Source: Cephalopachus bancanus
Lineage: Eukaryota > Chordata > Mammalia > Primates > Tarsiidae
Direction: 5' to 3'
Length of the DNA stretch: 64,000 bases
Assembly (NCBI GenBank): GCA_027257055.1
Contig: JAPVLO010000322.1
Span: 1,984,001-2,048,000 of the forward strand
Shown: in pieces, positions 35,601-47,700 of the stretch
Layout of the letters: every line of letters starts with the position of its first letter
Position numbering within the stretch: the stretch's first letter is position 1
Translations under genes and position numbers: made by a program
The notes under the pieces: model-generated
Databases searched by the model: none
What the model saw: only the letters and a program-made list of their open reading frames with translations
Told to the model about the DNA's origin: nothing

Positions 35601-38600
35601 GCTGAGGCGGGTCTCGAACCCGCGGGCTCAGGCAATCCACTCACCTCAGCCTCCCAAAGGTCTACACAAAATTTTAAAAATTAGCCGGGCATAGTGACAT
35701 ACACCTGTAGTCCCAGCTACTCAGGAGGCTAAGGATTGCCTGAGCCCAGGAGGTGGAGGCTGTGGTGAGCCGTGATTGTGCTACTGCACTCCAGGCTGGG
35801 CAACAGAGTGAGACTCTGACTCCAAAGGACAAAAAAACCACTTTCTAACTGCCCGTGATGTTCAACAAAGGCAGCCTCAGAAGGGGGTGAGCCTCCCATG
35901 ATGCAATATATGAGCAAAGACTGACTACTGCTAGGAAAGTTGCAGGAAGACCAGTCCAGTGGGAACTGAACTAGGTTAGCCTTGAAGTTCTAACTCTGAA
36001 GAAGAGAGGGAAGGGCTGGCAGTCAGGCATCCCTTTCAGAGTCTGCTTGTCAATACAAACCTCTCCTAAACAGAGCCTCCACAGCAGACATAAGCACTGC
36101 TGTCCCTGATGGGCCTACCCATCTCAGGATAGCAGCTACCCTCATACACTCGGGGAAGGGAGCCTCCAGCATTCTTGCCCTTCTACTGTGAACCCCTGCA
36201 AACAGATCACCCCTCAGGGGCCCCGCCCCCTCTCCTATTTCGTAACCAAGTTAGGCAGGTCACAGATGTTATTTCTATTTGGCTGCTGGTTTCTGGAGGC
36301 CAGAGAGGCTCAAGGAGTGGCCTAGCCAACACTGGAACTCAGGCCTTCTGAGTCCCAACCTGCGTCTCCGCTGCCCACCAGACTATGATGATACTTGGCC
36401 ACATACTTTGTTCTGAAGACAGGGACTTCCAACAGCTCCTGGCAGCTGAGACCCTCCCCAAAGTTACATTGTTCAGAATTCTGGGCAAGGTGGACCCTCT
36501 CAAGCCTGAGCGTTCCAGATGATGGAAATCCTAGCCTCTTCCCTTCTCCCAGGCAGGCTGAAAGTTCTTCCTGAGGGCTAGTTGAATCCTTTCTGTTGTC
36601 TTGTGTCTTCCTGGAGCTGAGATCAGCCAGTCTTACATCACCAGCTTAGCTAGAGGGGAGGGCCAGGAAGCAAGGTGACAACCACCCAAGCTCTAAGAGG
36701 AAGAGCTAGGAGCCACAGCTTTCCTCCCTGGCCCAGCTGGCAGGAAATTTTTTAAGTGGGTGTTTAGCAGTTTCCACTTCAGGCCTGTGGGGGAGGATCA
36801 GTAATTACTACCAGTACTGTGTAAATGTAGTTGGTACTGGCATAGGTGGTTTTATCTCAGTTAATTCCCAACAGCATTTTTTGAAGTAGGTATTCCATAC
36901 AAGGCTCAGAGAGGTCAGCCCATTTGCCCAAGGTCACACAGCAAACATGTGGTACAAGTAAGATACAAACCCAGGTTGTTCTGATGGAAACGCTTGTGCT
37001 CTTAACCTGTGTTTTGGGTGAGGTAAGGGAAGGGAGAGAAGCAAAGGAACTGAGTAGGTGTCAAGACTGGAACCAGGTCTGACTCATGGTCCAGGGAACT
37101 TTTACTGTCCTTCTCTCTCCACCTATCCCACTCCACCTGACTGACTTTACTTTCAGTTGCAGACTTATGACGCACTAACACCACATGATTGTGGTGGTGG
37201 GAGGATGTGTGTGTGTATGTGTGTGTGTGTGTTGTGCCAGAGGATCTAAGAGTGCGAGCGTGGAGTGTGTCTGTTCCTGGGTAACTGTGGAACAGTCCTT
37301 GGGGGCACCACTCTTCTGCTCTCTCTCACATCAGGACTGCAGAGCTTGGCTCGTTTTCTTCTGATGGACATTAGGGCCATGTGGTGTGAGCTCTGAAACC
37401 AGTAGGCTTCAATTGGAATTCCACTAGCTGTGGGGTACAAGGCGACTTACTTCACCTCTTTGAGCCTTAGTTTCCTCATTTAAAAAAAAATCAATTTATT
37501 TTTAGTAGAGATGGGCGTCTCACTGTGTTGCCCAGGCTGGTTTTGAACTGCCTGCTTCTAGTGAACCTTCCTCCTCGGCCTCCCAAAGTGCTGGAATTAT
37601 AGGCATGAGCCACTGAATCTGGCCTGTTCCCTCGTTTCTATTTATTTACTTAATTTTAAAGATGTGGGGGTGCAATTCAGGATGTTCCCTCATCTTAAAA
37701 ATGGGATAAAGTACACATGTCACAGGTGGTCACAAGGATTAAAAGAATTAATAGAAGTAAGATATTTCACTGTTCCCCGAACACACAGCGTTCACTAAGG
37801 GGTAGGTAATGGGTTGCTCAGGAATTGTCCCCCATGGGCAGCTCTTTCCCTATCACAATTCAAGGAGATGACCCTATCCTAAAGGGGATTGACAGGAAAG
37901 GGGGAGAAGCGTGGAGGCGCCCCCTCCTTCTCAACTAACCCTCCTTGCAGCCTGTCCCCCAGGGTTTTACAAGGTGTCCCCGCAGAGGCCCCTCTGCTCG
38001 CCGTGCCCAGAGCACAGCCGCGCCCTGGAAAACGCCTCCACATTCTGCGTGTGCCAGGACAGCTATGCCCGCTCGCCCACCGACCCGCCCTCGGCTTCCT
38101 GCACCCGTGAGTCCCTCTCCTGGCTGCATTGAGGAGGGTGGGGGGGGGCGGGCAGAGGGGGTAGGTGGTGCGAGCCAGGCGGTGGTGAAGGCAGGGGCTC
38201 CGCACTGCGGAGAGCGAGGGTGGCCCTGGGGCCTAGCGACTCGCAAGGCGGGGTGGGGGAGGGGTTCCTCGGGTGGGGATAGGAGCCCTGGGTCTTGGGT
38301 TAGAAGAACCAGGAGAACTGGGAGAGTCCAGGCGAAGGATGAGGCTAGGACTCTTGAAGGATCATCGAGTGGAGCGCCCCTCCCTTGCCCTCACCTCACC
38401 CTGCCCTCCAGCCAGGAGGGGACTCCTGGCCCTCGGTCCCCATACTCCCATCCTGGTCCCCTCATTAACCTCCTCCCACCCCATCACTGACTTCCCTTTC
38501 CGCTCTCACTTCGCATGCCCCCACTGGATCCCACGTCCCATCTTTCCGCCCTCACTGGGGGATGGACAGCCCCCATGCCCCGCCCATAGGGGCTCGTCCA

Positions 38601-41600
38601 TCCCCGACGTGTTACTGACTGGCCCTATACCCTGATCCCTCTCCACCTATAGACCCCTACCTTTCTCCCACCTCCCCATCCTCATTGGCTTCATACCCCT
38701 GTGCCCGCTCATACATTCTGGTCCCCTCACCGACCGTTCCCTCTACCCTCCACCCTGACTGACCCCCACACCCCTCCCCTCCTCCTTCACTGACCCTCAC
38801 ATCCTGCTCCTCCCCCTTCACTGGCCTCCACGCCCTCGTCCTCGCACATCAGTTCTGTCCTCGTTCATCCACCCAGTCCCCTCACTGACTGCCTTCTCTG
38901 TTCCTTACTCCCTAATGGACCCTAATTGACCCGCGTTACCGTCTTTCCCCTTCTCTGGCCCCCACTCGCAGTCCTGGCCCGCCCCGCCCCCGGACGCCCC
39001 GCCCCCCCCCGGACGCCCCGCCCCCGGACGCCCCGCCCCCGGACGCCCCGCCCCCGGACGCCCCGCCCCCGGACGCCCCGCCCCCGGACGCCCCGCCCCC
39101 GGACGCCCCGCCCCCGGACGCCCCGCCCCCGGACGCCCCTTTCGGACAGCCCCACCCCCGGACGCCCCGCCCTGACAGCCCCGCCCTGACAGCCCCGCCC
39201 CTGTGCCACCCAGGGCCGCCGTCGGCGCCGCGGGACCTGCAGTACAGCCTGAGCCGCTCGCCCCTGGCGCTGCGGCTGCGCTGGCTGCCGCCGGCCGACT
39301 CAGGCGGCCGCTCGGACGTCACGTACTCGCTGCTGTGCCTGCGCTGCGGCCGCGAGGGCCCGGCGGGCGCGTGCGAGCCGTGCGGGCCGCGCGTGGCCTT
39401 CGTGCCGCGCCAGGCCGGGCTGCGGGAGCGCGCCGCCACGCTGCTGCACCTGCGGCCCGGCGCGCGCTACACCGTGCGCGTGGCCGCGCTCAACGGCGTC
39501 TCGGGCCCGGCCGCCGCCGCGGGAGCCACCTACGCACAGGTCACCGTCTCCACCGGGCCCGGGGGTAAGCCGCCGCGCGTGCGCACCTCCCCGCCCCGAG
39601 ACCCCCCGACCCCTCGCCTCTAGGCCGCCCCGTCGGTCCCACTGGGAGCCTCACCTCCCACCCCAAATAAATCACCATCTGTGCAAGCCCTCAGCATCTC
39701 TCCAGGAGACAAAGTGACCACAAAGCCCCTGGCCCCGGTGCCCCCCACCGATGGTCAGTCGCCTTCCCCAAGTTCCCGCGGAGGGACTGAGGGTGCAGGC
39801 GACTCCTTGCCACTGGGCCACAGAGGATGTGAGCGCTTCCCTGGTCACCTCGCAGAAAGTCTTTGTCCCTCACCCAACTCTGCAGTTGGCCTCCTCTCTA
39901 ATTTCTCAGAGAGAAAGAGGTGGTGGAAAGCTTCATAATCTTTTTTCTTCACTTAAAAAAAAAAGTCAGAAGGAAGCAGAATCACACTTCCTTCCCTTCT
40001 GTCTCAGAAAGAAGGGTCCTGTCGTGTGTCCCCTGCCTCCATCTCTCAGCCTCTGCAAGGGTTCTGCCGCATCGGCCCCCTCGTTCCTGGGCCTGGAAAA
40101 GGGCAAGGAAACACGTAGAGTCAGACTGTAGGGGCAACGGGATCCACCGGCCAACACATTCCTGAGTCTGGAAATGAGATGACTAAATGAAGACCTACAG
40201 CCTTTTTATACTACACCTTCCTCCTTGACATTTTCTTTTGATTTGCCTCTCATCTGGGGTGCACCTTCAAGTAATCCTTCAAGCGTCCTTTGCAAGAAAG
40301 ATAAGTGAGTGGTGTGGTTTCCGAGTCTTTTCATATCTGAGGAGCTATGATTGGTATGTGACCCTACTTCTATATCCTCTGTGACCCTACTTCTCTGTCT
40401 TCTGTAGCTGTGTTGCAGAGGAGAAGCCGGAGTCTAGGGTTATTTTCATTTTTTTGTGAGTAACTTGGTATATATAGGCAAATGTGTATACACACGGATA
40501 TTAGAAAGAATAATTCTTTTTAATCCACCAATGAAGATAAAAATTAAACCAATAAGGATTTCTTTTGATTGAGTTTGGCTGGAACACAGTAAACCTTTTG
40601 ATCTGCACAACTTTTATTTATTTATTTTTTTCTAGAGATTTTTCTTCAGCTACTGCTTTGACTAGAATTTCTGGTAGCTTCAGTATATCTCTTAAGACTG
40701 TCTCTAAGCCTTAAGTTGTGCATCCATTTTCTGATTCTCAAATCTTGTCATTTCCTTTATCATTTTTAGCTCTTAATCCATTTCCTCTGCCTTTTGGAGA
40801 TTTCCCAGTTTGTCCAGGCTTCTGGAAAAACAGTACTGTTCTTTACTATCTCTATTGTAATTTAATATTCACTATTGTGGTTACATTTTTAAAAATTCGG
40901 TATAGAAAAAGAAAAAAAAACCCATAATCTTATTACACAAACAGCTGTTAATGTCTTGGTGAGTATACTTCCAGATATTTTTCTGTCTTTATCTCTATAT
41001 TCATATTCATAACTACCATAAGATTCCTTTTGTATAATACAGTCACGTGCTGCATAATGACATTGTGGTCGATGATGGACTACATATATAACAATGGTCC
41101 TACAAGATTGTAATGGAGCTGAAAAATTCCTGTCATTTAGTGATTTATGTCACAGTTGCCTACAGTGTTCATTACAGTTGCATGCTTTACAGGTTTGTTG
41201 CCTAGGAGCAATAGACTGTACCATAAGGACTAGGTGTGTATTAGGCTCCACTACATAGGTTTGGGTAAGTACACTCTATGATGTTCGCACAGTGAAATCA
41301 CCTAACAACACATTTCTCAGAATGTCTCTCTGTCGTTTAGCAATGCATGACTGTATATGTAATACAAATTTTTACCTGGCATTTCATATTACAATCCTGT
41401 TATTTTGATATAGATTTAAAAATCATGTTAAGTGGTCAGGCACAGTGGCTCATACCTGTAATCCCAGCACTTTGGAAGGCTGAGGTGAGAGGATTGCCTG
41501 AGCTTAGGGGTTCGAGACCAGCCTGGGCAACTTGATGAGACCTCATCTCTACAGTAGATAAAAAAATTAGCTGGGCATGGTGGTGCAAGCCTGTAGTTCC

Positions 41601-44600
41601 AGTACTTGGATAGCTGAGGCAGAAGGATCGCTTGGCCCAGCAGGTTGAGGCTGTGGTAGCCGTGAGTGTGCCACTGCACTTTAGCCTGGGCAAAGAGTAA
41701 GACTCCAACTCAAAAAAAAATACAAGAGTATTTCCATTTTATTAAGAAAAATACTAAGCTTTCACTGATTGAATGCTGTTGTTCAAAATGATTTTCTGCA
41801 TTAATTCGTTGAAATGGAATGATACTCATCTTATACCAGTCTTTGGACCTGGGTCTGTCTGCCCTTAAAGCCCTGTGCTTTTAACCCTTAGGCCATATGA
41901 TGCTCCCACTTTTTGCTGAACGTTTTTTTTGAAAATCAGAAATGGATGTTAATTTTATAAGCTGATTCTTAAGCATTTTCAAGATGACCACTTTTTTTCT
42001 TTTGACCTGTCAGATGATGCATTCTATTAATGGATTTTTTCAATGTGAACTCTACATTCTTGGATTATACCCTACGGGATATGTGTATGTCATTCTTTTG
42101 ATATTTTTCTGAGTTCTTTTGCTTATATTTTAAGTTTATTTTCAATCTAAATTTCCAACAGATTAGTGTTCTTATTACATTCCTTGTCAAGTTTTGGCAC
42201 TTTGGTAGGGCTGGCTTTGGAAAAGGCATCAGGAGGAATGTGTTCTTTTTCTCTGTCCTGAACCAGTTTAAATAGCACAAACATATATACCTTGAAGGCA
42301 TTAAGAACTGCCTGGGAAATTTTCTGGACTCTACTTTTTTTGAGAGAAAGTTTGATGATATTTCCTATCTTTTCCATAACTTCTTTTTGAATCATTTTTA
42401 TTTTATATTATTTTATTTTTTGAGTTGGAGTCTCACTCAATTGCCCAAGCTGGAGTGCAATAGCATGCTCACAGCCACCCCATCGTCAACCTGCTGGGCT
42501 CAGGCGATCCTTCTGCCTCAGCCTTCCAAGTAGCCAGAACTATAGGCGTGTGCTACCATGCCCAGCAAATTTTTTGATTTATTGTAGAGATGAGGTCTCG
42601 CCAAGTTGCCCAGCCTGGTCTCGAACCTATGGGCTCAGGCAGTCCTCTCATTTTGGCCTCCCAAAATGATGGAATTACAGGCTTGAGTCACTGTGCTCGA
42701 ACTATTTTATTTTTTTAAGAGACAGGGTCTCACTTTGTCACCCAGCCTGGAGTGCAATGGCACGATCATGGTCTACTGCAGCCCTGATCTCCTGGGTTCA
42801 GGTAATCCTTTCACCTCAGCCTCCAGAGTAGCTGGGACTACAGGCATGCGCCACCATGTCTGGCTAATTTTTAAAAATTTTTCTGTAGAGACAAGGTCTC
42901 ATTATGTTACCTAAGCTGATCTCGAACTCCTGGGCTCAAGCAGTCCTCTTGCCTCAGTGTCCCAAAGTGTTGAGATTACAGGCCAGATTATTGCACCTGG
43001 CTGAGAAAATAAATTTTTGTTAAAGCTACCCAGTCTGTATATCTTGTTGTGGTAACCTGACTAGTAAATGTGGTATATTTTTGAGGAATTATCAACTTTT
43101 CCAAAACAACTGTACCAATTTACATTCCTACCAGCAAAGTACAAGGGTTCCAGATTCTTCATTCTCTTGTTTTTCTGAAGTCTTTTTCTAGGTGAGTTCA
43201 ATACTTCGTTATTCCTTTTTCTTTACATGCTCATCAACCTTGTCATTGTTTGTCTTTTTGACAATAGACATCCTGGTGGATGTGAAATAGTATCTCATTG
43301 TGGTTTCGATTTGCATTTCCCTAATAACTAATGATGTTGAACAGCTTTTCATGTGCTGGGTTTTCTTTTTGTCATTAAGGTTTAAGACATGACTATGTAT
43401 ATATACATACACATATATACACATACACACATACACACATATCTTGTATGCATATATGTGTGTGTGTATATATATCTCTTTTTTGTTTACTTTCTGTAGA
43501 TACATTGGCTGGAATATATATTTAATAACTTAAATAAATACAATGGATGATAGACCTGTGTTTTAGTTTTCTAGGGCTGCTCTCACAAGGTGACACAACA
43601 AAAGAAATGCATTGTCTTATAGCTTTGGAGTCTAAAAGTCCAAAATTAAGGTGTCAGCAGGGCCATGTTCTCTCCAATGGTTCTAGAGGAAAATCCTTCT
43701 TTGCTTCTCCAGCTTCTTGTGTTTGCCAGCAGTCCTTGGTGTTCCTTGGCTTCTAGATGCATCACTCCAGTCACATGACTGTCCTCTCCCTGTGTGTCTT
43801 CCCATCATCTCTCTATGCATGCCTGTCTCTGTGATCAAATTTCTCCTTCTCAGGCCGGGCGCAGTGGCTCATGCCTATAATCTCAACACTTTGGGAGGCC
43901 GAGGTGAGAGGATTACCTGAGCCCATGTGTTTGAGACCAGCCTGGGCAACTTGGTGAGACCTCATCTCTGCAATAAATCAAAAAATTATCTGGGTGTGGT
44001 GGCGCACGCCTGTAGTTCCAGCTTCTTGGAAGGATGAGGCGGAAGGATTGCCTGAGCCCAGCAGGTTGAGGCTGTGGTGGCTGGGAGCGTGCCACTGCCC
44101 TCCAGACTGGGCAACAGAATGAAACTCCTACTAAAAAAAAAAATTTTTTTTTTCCTTCTCATAGGGACACCAGTCATATGGGATTAGGGTCCACACTAAT
44201 GACCTCATTTTAACTTGACTACCTTTGCCAAAACCCTATTTCCAAACAGGGTCACATTCTGAAGTACCAGGGCCTGGAGCATCAGCATGTCTTTTTGGGG
44301 GACACAATTCAATGCATAGGAGCCTTATCAGATATATGATTTGCAAATGTTTTCTCTCACTCTCCAGGTTGTCTTTCACTTTATTGAGATTGTCCTTTGA
44401 ATCACAAAAGCTTTTAATTTTGATGATATCTAATTTATCTATTTTTTTCTTTGGTTGCTTATGCTTTTGGTGTCATCTCTAAGAAACCATTGCCTAGTCC
44501 AAGTTTAACATACCTATGTTCACTTCTAGTGTAGTTTTGACTCAAATTATTTTAGAGGATGTGTTTTTATTTCCAGATGACTTGCTTTTATTTTGCTTAT

Positions 44601-44741
44601 CTTTTTGTTTCTGGTTTTACTGCTCTATGGTTAGAGACAGAGCTTTGTATAATATGGTGAGCATTTTTCAATGATTTCATGACTACTTTAAAACAACGCA
44701 CACTATTTTGTCGTGTACCTCTCTTTCTCTCCCTCTCTCTT

Positions 44742-44787
<46 letters not shown>

Positions 44788-47700
44788 TACACATATGCTT
44801 CTCAACTTACGATGGGGTTATGTTCCATTAAACCCATCATAAGTTGAAAATATTGTAAGTCGAAAATGCAATTAATGCACCTAACCAGCTAAACGTTATA
44901 CAGATTATCCTACTCTACCTTAAACATGCTTAGTACACTTAAATAGCCTACAGTTGGACAAAATCATGTAACAGAAAGGCTATTTTATAATCCAGTGTTG
45001 AGTCTCTCATGTAATTTATTGAATACTATACTAAAAGTGAAAAACAGAATGGGTGTTTTGCTTTCACATCAAAAAGCAAAAAATGTAAGTTTAACCATCA
45101 TGAGTTGACTGTGTGTGTGTATACATATATATAATCAAGTATATTATTCAATTTTTCTCGTTCCTTCTTATGTTCTACTTGATGTTCTAAGTTTCCTGTT
45201 CTGCTTGTGATTTTGTTAAAATTTCTTGTATTTGTAGTGAATTTTCTTTTAAATATTTCAATTTTTCTGATGCACTTTTAGTTTCCCCACAAGCTTTCTC
45301 ACTTTCTCCATTTTTATCTCATCTCATCTTGTTTCTTTTTCTCCTCCACCTGTTTGCTCCTTATGGTCCTCTGTATCTATTTGGTGGAGGCCATGCTTTC
45401 TTTTTTCTTGAAGATGCCAGAGCATCTCCTTACTTATTCCTTTCACTACCATATACAGTCACTTTTCAAGATCTGTTCTCCTGAGTCTTCAGAATAATTC
45501 CAATATTCTTAAATCATTTTTCATACACCAAATTTCTGGGTGTTTTCTGTTCACTTGTTCTTGAATAAAGAGATAGCTGGTGTTTGCCAGAAATAAAATG
45601 TGTGAATTATCCTTTGGGTTGATTATGAGTCTTTCAGCTGCAAGTAACAATAAATCTCAATCTGACTTTAACTGAAATGACTTCTTAGCTCATATAAGAC
45701 TAGTGTTAGAGCGTGGTTAATTCAGCAGGTCAGAAGTGTCCTCAAAAACCCACGTTCTTTCTGTCTTTCCACTCTGCCATTCTTATCACATCAGCTGGTT
45801 CCTTCATCATGGCAAGTTGGCTGCAGCAGCTTTAGACATCACATCCTTACCATCTAGAGGCAGAAAAAGAACTGTTTCTTCCTTTTAGACATCTTTTTAA
45901 AAGCAACACACTTTTTCCAGAATCCCCTGCCCCCTTAGCAAACTTCTTTTATTGTTCAGAACTGGGTTACAAACCCAGCCCTGAGCCAGTGATTGGCAAA
46001 GGTAACGAGTGCACACAAGTGTTTTAGAACAACTAGAATTTACTCAAGTCATCCATAGGGAGATAGTCAACTCAATAAAAAACCGGGCTCAGCCAGCAGG
46101 GAAGAGGGACAAGGCTGTTGACTAGGCTTCCAATACTGGCTGCTGCAAACTTGGCTCCACTTGGGTGCAGGCTGAATCTCATTCCAAATCTACAGCTGGA
46201 GAGCAGGTGCTTGGTCTCAGTTTTTAGCTCCATTCTCAGGATTTATCAGGTTTTCATCTAATATATCTCTTCGGGGCGGAAATGGAACCATCTCCTACCA
46301 CACTAGCCTGGCCATGTGATACTTTCAACAAATGCAGTTCAAAAATGACATCCCTAGCCTCTTCCTGTCTCTGCCCCCATCTGTATCTGCAAGGGACTGT
46401 GCCGCCTCCTAGGATGCTTCATCACTTCTCTCGCCTTCGTGCCGGTCTTTTCTGGGAGCTGCCATCTCAAAGTGAATTTGGGCTGAGAGGCACTCCCGGA
46501 GGACAGAGGAGAGCACTTTTCCTCAAAAGCAGCTCTGCAGTAGAGTGCCGGCTGTGCATTGTCCAGTTGACAAAGACCTTGCTTTTTTTAATGGTCAGCC
46601 ACTGAAGGGAGGAATAAAGGATTTTTCAAGTTATTTTTAGAATGGGAGGCAATGGCACTCTGTGCACAGTATAGCCTGGGGGCTCATTACAGTTGCACTT
46701 TGTCATCTAGTTCCACTGGCTTGATCATAGGTAGAGATGTGCCACTCCACTCCCCAGCCCCCACTCTGGCAATCAGCTGTCAAGACTAGTTGATGGCAAT
46801 ATTGTGGGGTTTCAACTCTTTGTGTGTCTTTGTGTTTTAACTGGAATCTGGGAGAGCCTTGGGGCAGGCACTGCTAGATGAACACCATGTAAGACTAGAA
46901 GCCACATCCACACACTGTCAGAGATGGAGCCTCCCGTGTCCTGTCTTCACTTCCTTGCCCCCTGTTTCTTGATATCCACTCCTCAATCCCAGGAAGGCCC
47001 TGGGAACTTCCACATTGTGAAAGCCAGAGGGCGTTTTGAATCATCATCTTGTCCCATCTCCTCTCAGCACAAGGCATGTCTGGCTGGCTCCTCTTGCTGG
47101 AATACTTGTACCGAGTGAGTGCTTTCATCAGGTGGTGTGCTCAGCTATTCATACACATCACTTCATGAAATATGCACAGCAAGCCTGGGAGGTGTCATCA
47201 TTGTTCCTATTTCACTCACAAGGAAACTGAGGCTCAGAGAATGAAATCACTTACTTGTGGACCAGTAACCAGCTAATAACCACAAGATTCAGAAGGGAAC
47301 CTTTTTTCTTTTTTTTTTTTCTTTTGAGTTGGAGTCTCACTCTATTACCTAGGCTGGAGTGCAGTGGCATACTCATGGTCACCCCAGTGTCTACCCACTG
47401 GGCCCAGACAATCCTTCCACCTTTGCCTTCCAAGTAGACGGAACTACAGGTGTGCACTATCACGCCTGGCTAATTTTTTGATTATTGTAGAGATGAGGTC
47501 TCGCCAAATTGCCCAGGCTGTTCTTGAACCCATGGGCTCAGGCAGTTCCCTTGCCTCAGTCTCCCAAAATGCTGGGATTACAGGCTTGAGCCACCATGCC
47601 CAGACTCTTTTTTTTTTAGTCAGAATCTCACTGTTTCACCCAGGCTAGAGTGCAGTGGCACACTCACAGCCACCATGGCCTTGACCTGCTGGACTCAGGT

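Larger units (their letters stand above)
41740..44700 (-). mobile_element. L1 fragments in antisense, interrupted
   Basis: Complementary L1 sequence at about 41940-42390, 43005-43540 (CATTCCTACCAGCAAAGTAC, TTTCCCTAATAACTAATGAT) and 44330-44700 (TTTGCAAATGTTTTCTCTCA). It is interrupted by two SINEs and an LTR. No intact frame is present. Confidence 0.72.

Noticed and set aside
38922..39209. Repetitive open frames with PRTPR-type or GGGAS-type units
   Set aside because: They are translations of the 15-base minisatellite within an intron, with no other coding evidence.
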